From: an uncultured Bacilli bacterium
Lineage (GTDB): Bacteria > Bacillota_I > Bacilli_A > RFN20 > CAG-826
Length of the DNA: 64,000 bases
NCBI GenBank assembly: GCA_944358895.1
Contig: CALVSB010000004.1
Coordinates: forward strand, 1 to 64,000
Reading direction: 5' to 3'
Position numbers and translations under genes: made by a program. The notes below the pieces were generated by a model, which ran no database searches, was not told the DNA's origin, and saw nothing but the letters and a program-made list of their open reading frames with translations. Shown here piece after piece: positions 8,886 through 17,383 of this stretch (within the stretch, counting starts at the first letter, position 1; every line of letters starts with the position of its first letter).

Positions 8886-8939
8886 ATTCTACCCTTTAAG
8901 GGTTAGAACCTAAATTGAAAGGGCTATCACGGCTAGCCC
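8886..8939 (-). promoter_or_regulatory. hairpins between permease and binding-protein genes
   Basis: The gap after the MalG-type permease contains two inverted repeats. GGGCTA/TAGCCC (8921-8926 with 8934-8939) spans the permease stop codon, and ACCCTT/AAGGGT forms an almost loop-less palindrome near 8890-8902. A TAGAAT that could serve as -10 (8886-8891) also lies here, but with no convincing -35. Such gaps often stabilise or partly terminate the message so that binding protein exceeds permease. That role is inference. Confidence 0.35.
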
Positions 8940-10030
8940 TTGATGCCGGCGCGGCCAACGCCGCGCATGATGTATTTGCGGAAGAAGATAAAGAGGAGAA
9001 GAAGCGGTACGGTAACGAGAATCGTCGCGGCCATCTGGAGTCCGTATTGGGGATCGCCCGTCGTGGTCGTGAACGAGTTCCGGAGACCGTTCGTGATGAG
9101 ACGCCACTCGTCTTTGGAAGCCACGAGGTTCGGCCAGACGTAGGAGTTCCAGGCGCCCATGAGCTTGAGGATGAAAATCGAGATGATGGTCGGGGCGGCA
9201 AGCGGCACCATGACCTGCCAAAGGAAGGACCAGTCGCTTTTCCCGTCGACCTTGGCTGCCAGATAGAGTTCGTTGGGGATTTGCTTGAAGTTTTGGCGGA
9301 GAAGGTAGATGTAGAAGACCGAAACCCAGAAGGGAACGATCATGGCGCTGAAGACGCCGATGACATTGTCGAGCCAGCCGAGATAGGAGACGGTAATGTA
9401 ATTGGTGATGACCATCATTTCGCCCGGGATCATCATCGTCGCGAGGATGAGGATGAAGAAGAAGTCCCTCCCTTTGAACTCAAGCCGCGCGAAGGCAAAG
9501 GCCGCGAGGATGGTCGTGACGAGAGTGCCGAGCGTCGAGATGATGCCGACGATGACCGTGTTCCGGAGATAAGTCACGAAGTCGAACCATTTGAAGACAT
9601 TGACGAAGTTGCTCCAAAGGACGGTGTTCGGGAAGAAGGTCTGCTGGGTTTGGCGGATTTCGGTCGTCGACTTGAGCGAGGTGATGATCATCCAGTAGAA
9701 GGGGAAAAGGACGACCAAGGCCATGAAACCGATGAAGGCATAGGTGACGACGAGGGAGACGACGCGTCCGGCTTTCTGGGCCCGTTCGATCGCCTTGACC
9801 GACTGCCCGCTTTCTTGGAGGACGAGTACCATGCCCTTAACGGAAGTGGCTTTGTACTCGGGGCTCGCAAGCATCTTCTCGTAACGGCCGGCCGACGTAA
9901 ATCTATGCAAAGCCTTGGCAATGGATTGGAAAGCGCCTTGCGCCGCGGCTTTTGTCTTCTTTAGGAAGGAAGCGAATCCGCCCCGCTCGTTTTGGGTCTC
10001 TTCGACCGGGAGTTGCTCTTTATTGCTCAT
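8933..10030 (-). CDS. ABC transporter permease, carbohydrate type (MalG-like)
   Basis: Inner-membrane permease of 365 residues. A polar N-terminal extension of about 95 residues is followed by six hydrophobic segments. The cytoplasmic EAA loop, which docks on the ATPase, reads ELYLAAKVDGKSDWSFLWQV followed by MVPLAAP, the standard carbohydrate-permease-2 form. The start MSNKEQ at 10028-10030 is preferred over an ATG 123 bp upstream, which would lie deep in the preceding gene. The chosen start still touches the stop region of the MalF-type gene (stop at 10032-10034), indicating translational coupling. It works as a heterodimer with the product of 10032-10961. Confidence 0.9.
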   Translation of the reverse strand: MSNKEQLPVEETQNERGGFASFLKKTKAAAQGAFQSIAKALHRFTSAGRYEKMLASPEYKATSVKGMVLVLQESGQSVKAIERAQKAGRVVSLVVTYAFIGFMALVVLFPFYWMIITSLKSTTEIRQTQQTFFPNTVLWSNFVNVFKWFDFVTYLRNTVIVGIISTLGTLVTTILAAFAFARLEFKGRDFFFILILATMMIPGEMMVITNYITVSYLGWLDNVIGVFSAMIVPFWVSVFYIYLLRQNFKQIPNELYLAAKVDGKSDWSFLWQVMVPLAAPTIISIFILKLMGAWNSYVWPNLVASKDEWRLITNGLRNSFTTTTGDPQYGLQMAATILVTVPLLLLFIFFRKYIMRGVGRAGIKG

Positions 10031-10031
10031 A

Positions 10032-10961
10032 TCAGTAGTGAACCCTCTTCTTGGAAACCCAGAACTGGATGCCAGTGAACGCCAGGATGACGACAAAGAG
10101 GAGAACGGCCGCCGCCGACCCATAATGAACGTTGTTCTGAGAAATGGTGTCATAGATGTAGTAGACGACCGTGTACATGTTCTTGGTCGCGTCCGTGCCC
10201 GGCTTCCCGAGAAGGCCGACGACGCTGTCGTATTCCTTGAAGGCCCCGATGAAGGAAGTAATCATCACGTAAAGGATTTGCGGGGACAATAGAGGAACCG
10301 TCACGTGCATGAGGGTCTTGAACTTCCCGGCCGAATCGATCTTCGCGGCATCGTAATACTGCTTGTCGATGCCAGCCAATCCAGAAAGGAAGATGAGGAT
10401 CTTGAACGGCAATGAAGACCAGATGATGTAGATGCAAAGGGCGATCATTGCCTTCCAGGTCGGGGCGCCGAGATCGATCCAGGCATACTCGCGGCCCATC
10501 GTCCCAAGCAAGAAGTTGACGATGCCGTTGTAGTCGAAGAGGACGGCAAACACCATGCCGACGGCGATGGAGTTCGTGACGTAGGGAATGAAGAAAATCG
10601 TTTGGAAGATCTTTTGGAACTTCGGGATGGAATTGAGCCCGACGGCAATCGCCAAGGCGATGATGATCGAGAGAGGGACCGTCACGAAGGTGATGATGGC
10701 CGTGTTGGGGATGGCGTAACGAACGACGTCGGTCACGTAACCCTGGAGTTCGACCGGGGCCTCGGGATTCGTCGGGGCCAGCCCGAGGACAATCGCGAAA
10801 TTGTCGAAGGTAAAGCCGGCTGACGTCTGCTTGATGTAGTCGTAGTCCTTCATGAAGGCGATCGAGAAAGTCGAAATGAGGGGATAAAAGGTGAACACCG
10901 CCATCAAGATGATGATCGGTGCCAAATAAAGCCACCCTTTCCAGTTGTTTTTCTTGATCAT
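10032..10961 (-). CDS. ABC transporter permease, carbohydrate type (MalF-like)
   Basis: A 309-residue inner-membrane protein with six hydrophobic segments, starting MIKKNNWKGWLYLAP, which is typical for sugar permeases of the MalF/UgpA group. The EAA motif appears as QYYDAAKIDSAGKFKTLMHV followed by TVPLLSP. It begins two bases after the ATPase stop codon and is followed directly by the MalG-type partner, so the two are made together. Role: one half of the membrane channel of the importer. The substrate cannot be told from the sequence. Confidence 0.92.
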   Translation of the reverse strand: MIKKNNWKGWLYLAPIIILMAVFTFYPLISTFSIAFMKDYDYIKQTSAGFTFDNFAIVLGLAPTNPEAPVELQGYVTDVVRYAIPNTAIITFVTVPLSIIIALAIAVGLNSIPKFQKIFQTIFFIPYVTNSIAVGMVFAVLFDYNGIVNFLLGTMGREYAWIDLGAPTWKAMIALCIYIIWSSLPFKILIFLSGLAGIDKQYYDAAKIDSAGKFKTLMHVTVPLLSPQILYVMITSFIGAFKEYDSVVGLLGKPGTDATKNMYTVVYYIYDTISQNNVHYGSAAAVLLFVVILAFTGIQFWVSKKRVHY

Positions 10962-10963
10962 CC

Positions 10964-12121
10964 TTAGGCAATCCTCTCTTCGTTGCCCTCAAGGGAGAAG
11001 GCGAAGCATTTGTGCGGCTTGACTTCGCAATGGATGTCCCCCACTTTCACGTCGGTAAAGGCATCGACGACGAACTTGCAGGGGCGGGTTTCCAAGGGGT
11101 GATCGCCTTGGATGATGATGTCGCGGCCCTGGGTGATGATCTGGTCGATATGGAAGGGAAGGACGCCCTTCTCGGAGGGAACGATGCCCTCCGGCCGGAT
11201 GCCGACGGTGACTTTCTGATCGGGAAGGGTCTTGTCGGTTATTTCCTTGACCATCGCGTCACCGATGTAAATCTTGTTGCCGCGGATTTCGCCATGGAAG
11301 AAGTTGATCGGCGGGGTGCCTAGGAAGTTGGCGACGAAGCGATTGGCCGGCTCGTTGTAGACTTCCTGCGGGATGCCGGCTTGTTGCTCGACCCCGAGTT
11401 TCATGACGACGATTTCGTCGGAAATCGACATTGCCTCTTCCTGGTCGTGAGTAACAAAGATAGTCGTGATGCCGGTCGATTTTTGGATCCGGCGGATTTC
11501 TTCCCGGGTCTGGAGACGGAGCCGGGCATCGAGATTGGAAAGAGGTTCGTCGAGGAGGAGGACCCGGGGATGCTTGACGAGGGCCCGGGCAATGGCGACC
11601 CGTTGCTGCTGGCCGCCGGAGAGCTGGCTCGGCTTCCGCCAGAGGTATTCCTCGATTTGGACGATCTTGGAGGTCTCGCGGACGAGCTTGTCGATTTCGA
11701 TCTTGGTCAGCTTTCTTTTCTTGACGAGAGGCTTCCCTTCCTCGTCGAGGACGTCGTTCCCGTTGGCATCCTTGACCTTTTCCTCGACTCGGAGGTTGGT
11801 AAGGGGGAAGGCGACGTTCTTATAGACGGTCATATGCGGGTAAAGCGCGTAGTTTTGGAAGACGAGGCCGATGCCGCGCTTTTCCGGGGAGAGGTCAGTG
11901 ACGTCTTCGTCCCCGAACCAAATCTCGCCCGAGGAAGGTTCGCTTAAGCCGGCGATCATGTTGAGCGTCGTCGATTTGCCGCATCCCGAGGGACCGAGGA
12001 GCGCGTAAAGCTTGCCGTCGGGAATCGTGAGATTGAGATCCTCGACCGCGTGAGTGTCGGGAATGTTCTTCTTAGGATTCCCCGGGAAGATCTTCGTGAG
12101 ATGCTTGAGTCTAATTTCCAT
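10964..12121 (-). CDS. ABC transporter ATPase (MsmX/UgpC/MalK type)
   Basis: Cytoplasmic ATPase of 385 residues that powers the importer. Walker A is GPSGCGKST (43-51), the signature is [10 protein letters not shown] (from 167), Walker B is LLLDEP (188-193) and the switch histidine is in VTHDQ (His225). A C-terminal TOBE-like regulatory region follows, as in MalK. About 28 charged residues are inserted at roughly 112-140, between the Q-loop region and the signature. The start at 12119-12121 has AGGAGA at proper distance; a longer in-frame ATG at 12187 lies upstream of the promoter. It is the first gene of the seven-gene operon, and MsmX-type ATPases often serve several importers. Confidence 0.93.
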   Translation of the reverse strand: MEIRLKHLTKIFPGNPKKNIPDTHAVEDLNLTIPDGKLYALLGPSGCGKSTTLNMIAGLSEPSSGEIWFGDEDVTDLSPEKRGIGLVFQNYALYPHMTVYKNVAFPLTNLRVEEKVKDANGNDVLDEEGKPLVKKRKLTKIEIDKLVRETSKIVQIEEYLWRKPSQLSGGQQQRVAIARALVKHPRVLLLDEPLSNLDARLRLQTREEIRRIQKSTGITTIFVTHDQEEAMSISDEIVVMKLGVEQQAGIPQEVYNEPANRFVANFLGTPPINFFHGEIRGNKIYIGDAMVKEITDKTLPDQKVTVGIRPEGIVPSEKGVLPFHIDQIITQGRDIIIQGDHPLETRPCKFVVDAFTDVKVGDIHCEVKPHKCFAFSLEGNEERIA

Positions 12122-12153
12122 GAGAGTCTCCTGGTGGCCTCTTGCCTTAAGAC

Positions 12154-12182
12154 ATTCTAAGAAGAATGAGGTAGGCTGACAA
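12154..12182 (-). promoter_or_regulatory. promoter of the ABC/nuclease operon
   Basis: TTGTCA (12177-12182), a 17-bp spacer and TAGAAT (12154-12159) on the minus strand, 32 bp upstream of the ATPase start codon. The -10 box lies inside a small inverted repeat, CATTCT-AAGA-AGAATG on the plus strand (12153-12168), which could be a repressor site or a short leader hairpin. Confidence 0.65.
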
Positions 12183-12202
12183 GGCACCCCACGCCCAAAA
12201 AT

Positions 12203-12214
12203 ACCGATATCGGT
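12203..12214. promoter_or_regulatory. palindromic operator ACCGATATCGGT
   Basis: A perfect 12-bp palindrome upstream of the operon promoter. If transcription starts about seven bases after the -10 box, its centre is near -61, a position typical for activators that touch RNA polymerase from upstream. The half-site matches the TACCGATA repeats around the hydrogenase promoter at 44944-45023. Confidence 0.55.
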
Positions 12215-12244
12215 TACATTGAAAACCTAGGGGCCATCGCCAGT

Positions 12245-13285
12245 TCAATCGATGCCCCGCCTTTCGCTCTCCTTTTCTTCCGGCGAGAGGATTCTTTCCT
12301 TTTCCACGAGGTCGAGCGGGGTCGAGGCCCCGGCCTTCGAGACGAAATCGTCGTAGGAAAGGAAAATCGGCATCTCCGAGGCATCGACGACGTAGGTGCC
12401 GCTCACGTAATCGTGGAAGCTCTGGCGGTCCCGCCTTGCCATCGTCATCGTTATCGAGACCAATAGGGGGATCATGAAGGCAAAAATCGACAGCAAAACC
12501 TCGGCCAAAAGAAAGATAAGGTTCCTGGCAATGGTCCGTTTGAGGCTAGGGGGAACGGCTTCGGAGGTAAGGACCCCGAGTTTCAAGGCCTTGAGGCCCA
12601 GCGTCTGCCGCCCCCGCCTGAAGAAGAGGGGCGGGACGAAGAAAGGAACGAAAAGGCCGACGAAGAGTGAGAAGACAAGGCAGCCGCCTACGGTGAGAAA
12701 GGCGACCCTCGAGGCGTCGATGTATTCGCTGACGGTCGAGACATAGGGAATGGCCGTCCCGTCTATAGCCTCGACGTAAAAGGAGTACATCGCTTTCGAA
12801 GAAAGGCGAGGAACCAGCGTCCCGTCCGCCTCCCTTCGCCAGTAAGGGCCGTTCCCCTCACTCCCTTCGTAAATGATCGCGCCCTCCCCATACTTGAGGG
12901 CGGAATAAATCTCCATCCCGTCGCCTTCCGGGAAGAAGTAGGCGTCGGCAAAGAATTGATCGAGGGCGGTCGCGAAAACGGTATCGGCCGCGGAATAGTT
13001 GGGGTTTTCATCGTCATCGCCTACCGCATGGCTCTCGGTTATGGCAACCGTCCCGCCGCCTTCTTCTTTCTCATAGAGGCCGCTCCGGAGCTCGATCTCG
13101 TCCATCGTCGCGACGGCTCCTTCGTAAAAGGGGGCCTTCGAGAATCCAGTCATGGCCGCGGCCCCGATCGCCAGGGCCAAGATCAAGCCGATGGACAAGT
13201 CGATGAGAAAAGCCATGGCCCGCCTCCACCTGGAGCACGGCCGATAGACCATTTCGATTTTTTCGCCTTCAGTCATAGTAGCCAT
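12245..13285 (-). CDS. RDD-family membrane protein, third of three
   Basis: A 346-residue integral membrane protein of the RDD family (transport-associated, biochemical role generally unsettled). The first helix carries the family's basic-plus-Asp signature (RWRRAMAFLIDLSIG). About 150 mostly acidic residues then form a loop outside the hydrophobic core, followed by the later helices with RRGRQTLGLKALKLGV, the usual second RDD segment. It overlaps the stop of the preceding RDD gene (13269-13271) by 17 bp, so the two are coupled. A second in-frame ATG at 13276 is an alternative start. Confidence 0.8.
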   Translation of the reverse strand: MATMTEGEKIEMVYRPCSRWRRAMAFLIDLSIGLILALAIGAAAMTGFSKAPFYEGAVATMDEIELRSGLYEKEEGGGTVAITESHAVGDDDENPNYSAADTVFATALDQFFADAYFFPEGDGMEIYSALKYGEGAIIYEGSEGNGPYWRREADGTLVPRLSSKAMYSFYVEAIDGTAIPYVSTVSEYIDASRVAFLTVGGCLVFSLFVGLFVPFFVPPLFFRRGRQTLGLKALKLGVLTSEAVPPSLKRTIARNLIFLLAEVLLSIFAFMIPLLVSITMTMARRDRQSFHDYVSGTYVVDASEMPIFLSYDDFVSKAGASTPLDLVEKERILSPEEKESERRGID

Positions 13286-14345
13286 TCTTGAGCCGCCAAG
13301 CCTCCAGGTCGTCCTTCTCGACGACGCGGGTAAAGGTCGAAAGGTCGTGGAGGGTCGAGCGCCCTTCCTTGAAGAAGGTCAAGCTCCCTGATACGAGAGT
13401 TAGGAGGAGCCCGACGATGGCAACGTGCCAAAGCTCGAACTCGCTCCCGAGAAAAGCGAAGGCCGGAAGGGTAATCGACTGATAAGTCAAAAAGAAGAAA
13501 GGGGCAAAAACCACCGCATAAACCCCCTCCAATGTCTCGATTAAGCCCCGGGAAAGGATTTGGTAAACGCTTGGGGGATTTCCGCCATCGTCGACGACCT
13601 CAAGGCGGAGGACCATCTTGGAAAGAGTCCGTCCCCGCTTGAAAAGGAAGGGAAGGGCCATGTAATAGATGGCCGCGGTCAGGAAATAGGAAACGAGGGC
13701 CGCGCCCCCGCCGGCATAGCGGACTTCCTCATCGGCGCCGGCATAGGCGGAATATAGTTCGCGGTAAGGGAGCGTCTCGCTTCGCCCGATATCGACCCAG
13801 ATGTCCTGATAGACCGCGACGAAACCCGAAAGGGCCGCTTCGTAAAAAGAAGCCGTCTCGTCGTCCCTTTGCCCTTCGTCAAGGTAGGAAGAGCAGGCCT
13901 CCTTGGCCTCTTCACTCAATCCATAGGCCCCGTCTTCGCCAATCGCGAATGGACGCAGGTCTTGTAATTCAAGGAAACGCGCATTGTGCTCCTCTGGGCT
14001 CAGCCCTAGGTAGGAGGTGTCCGCGTAAAGGAGAAAATCCCCGTCAGAAGTCCCGTCGATTTGTCGGTTTATCCAATCTTCGCCCCGTTTTAGGGCCCCA
14101 TCGTCGGTCGGGATCGCCTCTCCCTCGCTCAAAAGGCGGGTCTTTCCGGCTTCCGCGGAGAGGCTATCGTAGGCGAGGGAAACGGCATCGGCTTTCCCAT
14201 AATAGTCGAAAATCGGGGCCCCTATCGCCGCAAAAACGATCATCGACGTCATCGCGACGATGCACATGTCGACGAAATAGCTTCCGAAGCGTCGACCCCG
14301 CCGCGCCGGCGGCAGGAAAGAGCGCTCCGCTCCCTCGACGCTCAT
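13269..14345 (-). CDS. RDD-family membrane protein, second of three
   Basis: A 358-residue RDD-family protein. The N-terminal signature RRFGSYFVDMCIVAMTSM is followed by a large soluble loop (about 50-215), then four hydrophobic segments with FKRGRTLSKMVLRLEVV in the position of the second RDD motif, and a short charged tail. Its start overlaps the stop of the upstream RDD gene as ATGA (14342-14345). The large, acidic, aromatic-rich loop between the first two helices is shared by all three products but diverges in sequence. Function unknown; a complex of the three products is a reasonable guess. Confidence 0.8.
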   Translation of the reverse strand: MSVEGAERSFLPPARRGRRFGSYFVDMCIVAMTSMIVFAAIGAPIFDYYGKADAVSLAYDSLSAEAGKTRLLSEGEAIPTDDGALKRGEDWINRQIDGTSDGDFLLYADTSYLGLSPEEHNARFLELQDLRPFAIGEDGAYGLSEEAKEACSSYLDEGQRDDETASFYEAALSGFVAVYQDIWVDIGRSETLPYRELYSAYAGADEEVRYAGGGAALVSYFLTAAIYYMALPFLFKRGRTLSKMVLRLEVVDDGGNPPSVYQILSRGLIETLEGVYAVVFAPFFFLTYQSITLPAFAFLGSEFELWHVAIVGLLLTLVSGSLTFFKEGRSTLHDLSTFTRVVEKDDLEAWRLKNGYYD

Positions 14346-15967
14346 GAATCCTTCTTCTCGTCCTCGCCGAGAAGATCGTCTTCGTTTTCGCTCACCGGAT
14401 TGACGAAAGGAAGGGGCTCTTCCTTCTTTTCTTCTTTCTTCGGTTCGGCCGGCTTATCTTCCTCCGGCTTCGCGGCTTCCCCTTCTTCCTTGTGGAGATT
14501 GGGCTTGCCTTTGCCCGCCACGACGTAGCCCTGCTCCTTTTGCTCGGCCAGGCGCTTGAGGGCGGCGTTGAACTCGTCGTCCTTCATCTGCTCGTACTCG
14601 TCGAAATTGGTAATGTTCCGGGCTTCCTCGCGGTTGCGGTCGATCGTCGAGGAATCGAGGATGCTATCAAGCATCGCGATGTGCTCGTTCTCGGCCTGGG
14701 CCTTCGGATCGACGTAGCCCGGGAAGAGCTCGGGATGGAGATGCATGTAGTTTTCTTTCTCCGCTTCGTCTTTGAAGACGACGCTCGTGCGGGAGTCGAC
14801 CTCCAAGGTATGGGTCAAGCGGTCGTGCAGGGACTGCTTACTCTTCGAAAGGGCGAGGAACATGTAGTCAATGAGGCAGATGATGAGGAAGGCGAAAATC
14901 GGGATCGTGTCCCCCGGAAGGATCGGGATCGACACGATGATGAACATGAGGAGGGAACGGAGGGTCCGTTCCTTCATGGTGATGGTATAGCCGTCGAGGC
15001 TGATGACCGAAAGCTTCATCAGCCACTTGCCCGGGGTCTTCGCGTCCTTCGAAACCATCGGGACGAGGAAGAAGACGATGAAGGCGAAGGGGAGATAGGC
15101 GGGCAAGAGGGCGAGCCAGGCATTGCTATTGAGCCGGCTCACGATGCTGCTGTAGTAGGTCTGGGTCGGGTTCGCGTCGCTCCCGATGGCGAGGGCCACC
15201 GCTTTCCCGTAGACGCCGAGGTCGCCATAGGAAGAGCCGCCTTTGTCGAGGTCGAAGAAATAGAGGGCCAATTCCTTCAAGGTGTCCTTGTCGCCGGCGT
15301 CGACGAGTTCCTGGTACTTGGCCTGGAGGACCGGCCGGGCCGCGAAGTCAGCCGCTTCCCCGCTTTCGCTCAACGCATATTTGAAGTACTCGGAATCGCC
15401 GGAAAGTCCTTTCTCCGTCACCCCGTTCCGCTCGATCGAGGAATTGACCTCGTCGCGGGTCGGAAGGCCAAAGAAGTTCTGGGCGAAGTAATCAGAATAC
15501 CCATAGGAAGTGAATTCGCCAACCGTCGCCGTTTCCCCGTTGGAAAGAGTGTAGGTGATCGGCTGGAAGAGGCCGTCCGAATCCGCGTAGGTCGGAAGGA
15601 CCCCCACCACGTAATGCCAAGCCAGGCGGTAGTAGGCCTCGTAGGTTTCCTCGCCCTCCGGGAGCTTGTCGTATTGGTAGTCGCTCGGAAGGGACGAGGA
15701 GCCGGAAACCGCCGGGTAGGCCGAGGGGCCATTCGGGTCATAAGAATAAAGGTAGTAGTTTCCGTCCTGTCCTTCGCGGAAGAGGCCGGTCGCCTGCTGA
15801 TAGGTTTTCAAATCGCTCGTAAGGGCATCGTTGCCGAGGGCTTTGGCCATCGCCGGCCCGATGAGGAACTGCGAAAGAAGAAGGAAAGGAACGAGTAGGA
15901 GGAGGAAGTCGACGAGGAAGGCGACGAACCGGCGGAAGAGGCCGGCTTCTTTAATGCTAGCGTCCAT
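14342..15967 (-). CDS. RDD-family membrane protein, first of three, long charged tail
   Basis: A 541-residue RDD-family protein. It has FRRFVAFLVDFLLLLVPFLL at the N terminus, a loop of about 220 residues, helices around DAKTPGKWLMKLSVISLDG and KSKQSLHDRLTHTLEV, and a C-terminal cytoplasmic tail of about 140 residues rich in Glu and Lys, without counterpart in the other two. It is the first gene of the three-gene unit. No Shine-Dalgarno precedes the ATG; a TATAAG box lies only 11 bases upstream, so the message may have an extremely short leader. Confidence 0.8.
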   Translation of the reverse strand: MDASIKEAGLFRRFVAFLVDFLLLLVPFLLLSQFLIGPAMAKALGNDALTSDLKTYQQATGLFREGQDGNYYLYSYDPNGPSAYPAVSGSSSLPSDYQYDKLPEGEETYEAYYRLAWHYVVGVLPTYADSDGLFQPITYTLSNGETATVGEFTSYGYSDYFAQNFFGLPTRDEVNSSIERNGVTEKGLSGDSEYFKYALSESGEAADFAARPVLQAKYQELVDAGDKDTLKELALYFFDLDKGGSSYGDLGVYGKAVALAIGSDANPTQTYYSSIVSRLNSNAWLALLPAYLPFAFIVFFLVPMVSKDAKTPGKWLMKLSVISLDGYTITMKERTLRSLLMFIIVSIPILPGDTIPIFAFLIICLIDYMFLALSKSKQSLHDRLTHTLEVDSRTSVVFKDEAEKENYMHLHPELFPGYVDPKAQAENEHIAMLDSILDSSTIDRNREEARNITNFDEYEQMKDDEFNAALKRLAEQKEQGYVVAGKGKPNLHKEEGEAAKPEEDKPAEPKKEEKKEEPLPFVNPVSENEDDLLGEDEKKDS

Positions 15968-15978
15968 AACGAGTTAAT

Positions 15979-16007
15979 CTTATACAAGTCTCGGCGAAAG
16001 GCAAAAA
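15979..16007 (-). promoter_or_regulatory. possible promoter of the RDD operon, near-leaderless
   Basis: TATAAG (15979-15984) with a weak TTTTTG 17 bp upstream (16002-16007). TTGCCT followed by a 16-bp spacer and TAAGAT is an alternative reading. Either would start transcription about 2-4 bases before the ATG at 15967. Confidence 0.4.
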
Positions 16008-16043
16008 GAACGAAGGAAAAGTTTGTTTTCTTGGCCGAAAAAC

Positions 16044-16073
16044 GAAAAAAGGCCTTGGGTTTCCCCAAGGCCT
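16044..16073 (-). terminator. intrinsic terminator of the str operon (after tuf)
   Basis: A perfect 10-bp stem AGGCCTTGGG/CCCAAGGCCT (16064-16073 with 16050-16059), a 4-base loop, then a run of U in the minus-strand transcript. It begins 30 bp after the tuf stop codon. Confidence 0.92.
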
Positions 16074-16102
16074 CATGGCTCAAGTTAACCTCGACCCCTC
16101 AA

Positions 16103-17296
16103 TTAGTGAAGGATCTCGGTGACGGTGCCGGCGCCGACGGTCCTGCCACCCTCGCGGATGGAGAACTTGGTGCCCTTTTCGAGAGCGACCGGGTGGATGA
16201 GCTGGACGGTGAACGTGACGTTGTCGCCCGGCATGACCATCGCGACGTCAGCCGGAAGGGTGATGTCGCCGGTGATATCGGTCGTCCGGAAGAAGAACTG
16301 CGGACGGTAGCCGTTGATGAAGGCCGTGTGACGGCCGCCTTCTTCCTTCGTGAGGACGTAGACGGTCGCGGTGAACTTGTCGTGCGGGACGATGGAGCCC
16401 GGCTTGGCAAGGACCTGGCCACGCTCGACCTGGTCGTGGGTGATGCCACGGAGGAGGGCGCCGATGTTGTCGCCGCCCTGAGCGAAGTCGAGGGTCTTGC
16501 GGAACATTTCGAGGCCGGTGACGACGGTCTTCTGGGTCGGCTTGATGCCAACGATTTCAGCTTCGTCGTTGATCTTGATCATGCCACGCTCGACACGGCC
16601 GGTGACGACGGTGCCACGACCGGAGATCGTGAGGACGTCTTCGATCGGCATGAGGAACGGCTTGTCGGTATCGCGCTGCGGATCCGGGACATAGGTGTCG
16701 AGGGCGTTAAGAAGATCCCAGATGCACTTGGCATCGGCATCGTCGGCGCTCTTGACCTGGCCGGCCTTGAGGGCGGAGCCACGGACGACGGGGATGTCGT
16801 CGCCCGGGAAGCCGTACTTCGTGAGAAGGTCGCGAACGTCCATCTCGACGATGTCAACGAGCTCGGGGTCGTCGACCATATCGCACTTGTTGAGGAAGAC
16901 GATGATGTAAGGAACGCCGACCTGACGGGCAAGAAGGACGTGCTCGCGGGTCTGCGGCATGACGCCGTCGGTGGCGGCGACAACGAGGATGGCGGCGTCC
17001 ATCTGGGCGGCGCCGGTGATCATGTTCTTGACGTAGTCAGCGTGCCCCGGGCAGTCGACGTGCGCATAGTGGCGCTTGTCGGTTTCGTATTCGACGTGGG
17101 CCGTGTTGATCGTGATGCCACGAGCCTTTTCTTCCGGGTTGGCGTCGATTTGGTCGTAGGCCATGTCCTTCGCGAGTCCCTTGAGGGCGAGGACGTGGGT
17201 GATCGCCGCGGTAAGGGTGGTCTTGCCGTGGTCGACGTGGCCGATGGTGCCGACGTTGACGTGGACGCGGTCACGGTTGAACTTTTCTTTTGCCAT
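16103..17296 (-). CDS. tuf: translation elongation factor Tu
   Basis: EF-Tu (397 residues, normal length) delivers aminoacyl-tRNA to the ribosome as a GTP complex. The G motifs are intact: [10 protein letters not shown] (G1), DCPGHADY (G3) and NKCDM (G4). Domains 2 and 3 follow with [12 protein letters not shown] and the C-terminal VGAGTVTEI. It is the last gene of the str cluster, 87 bp after fusA, with its own promoter in that gap and a GGAGGAAA site, as expected for a protein needed in large excess over EF-G. Confidence 0.98.
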   Translation of the reverse strand: MAKEKFNRDRVHVNVGTIGHVDHGKTTLTAAITHVLALKGLAKDMAYDQIDANPEEKARGITINTAHVEYETDKRHYAHVDCPGHADYVKNMITGAAQMDAAILVVAATDGVMPQTREHVLLARQVGVPYIIVFLNKCDMVDDPELVDIVEMDVRDLLTKYGFPGDDIPVVRGSALKAGQVKSADDADAKCIWDLLNALDTYVPDPQRDTDKPFLMPIEDVLTISGRGTVVTGRVERGMIKINDEAEIVGIKPTQKTVVTGLEMFRKTLDFAQGGDNIGALLRGITHDQVERGQVLAKPGSIVPHDKFTATVYVLTKEEGGRHTAFINGYRPQFFFRTTDITGDITLPADVAMVMPGDNVTFTVQLIHPVALEKGTKFSIREGGRTVGAGTVTEILH

Positions 17297-17337
17297 TTTG
17301 CAATTTCCTCCAAATGGTTTCTTGAAACGCGCTAGTT

Positions 17338-17366
17338 ATGATAGAGCAACGCTTTTTCAAAGGCAA
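17338..17366 (-). promoter_or_regulatory. promoter of tuf
   Basis: TTGCCT (17361-17366), 17-bp spacer, TATCAT (17338-17343) in the fusA-tuf gap. It would let tuf be transcribed independently of the upstream str genes. Confidence 0.55.
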
Positions 17367-17383
17367 CTTCGTTGAAGCCTTTT

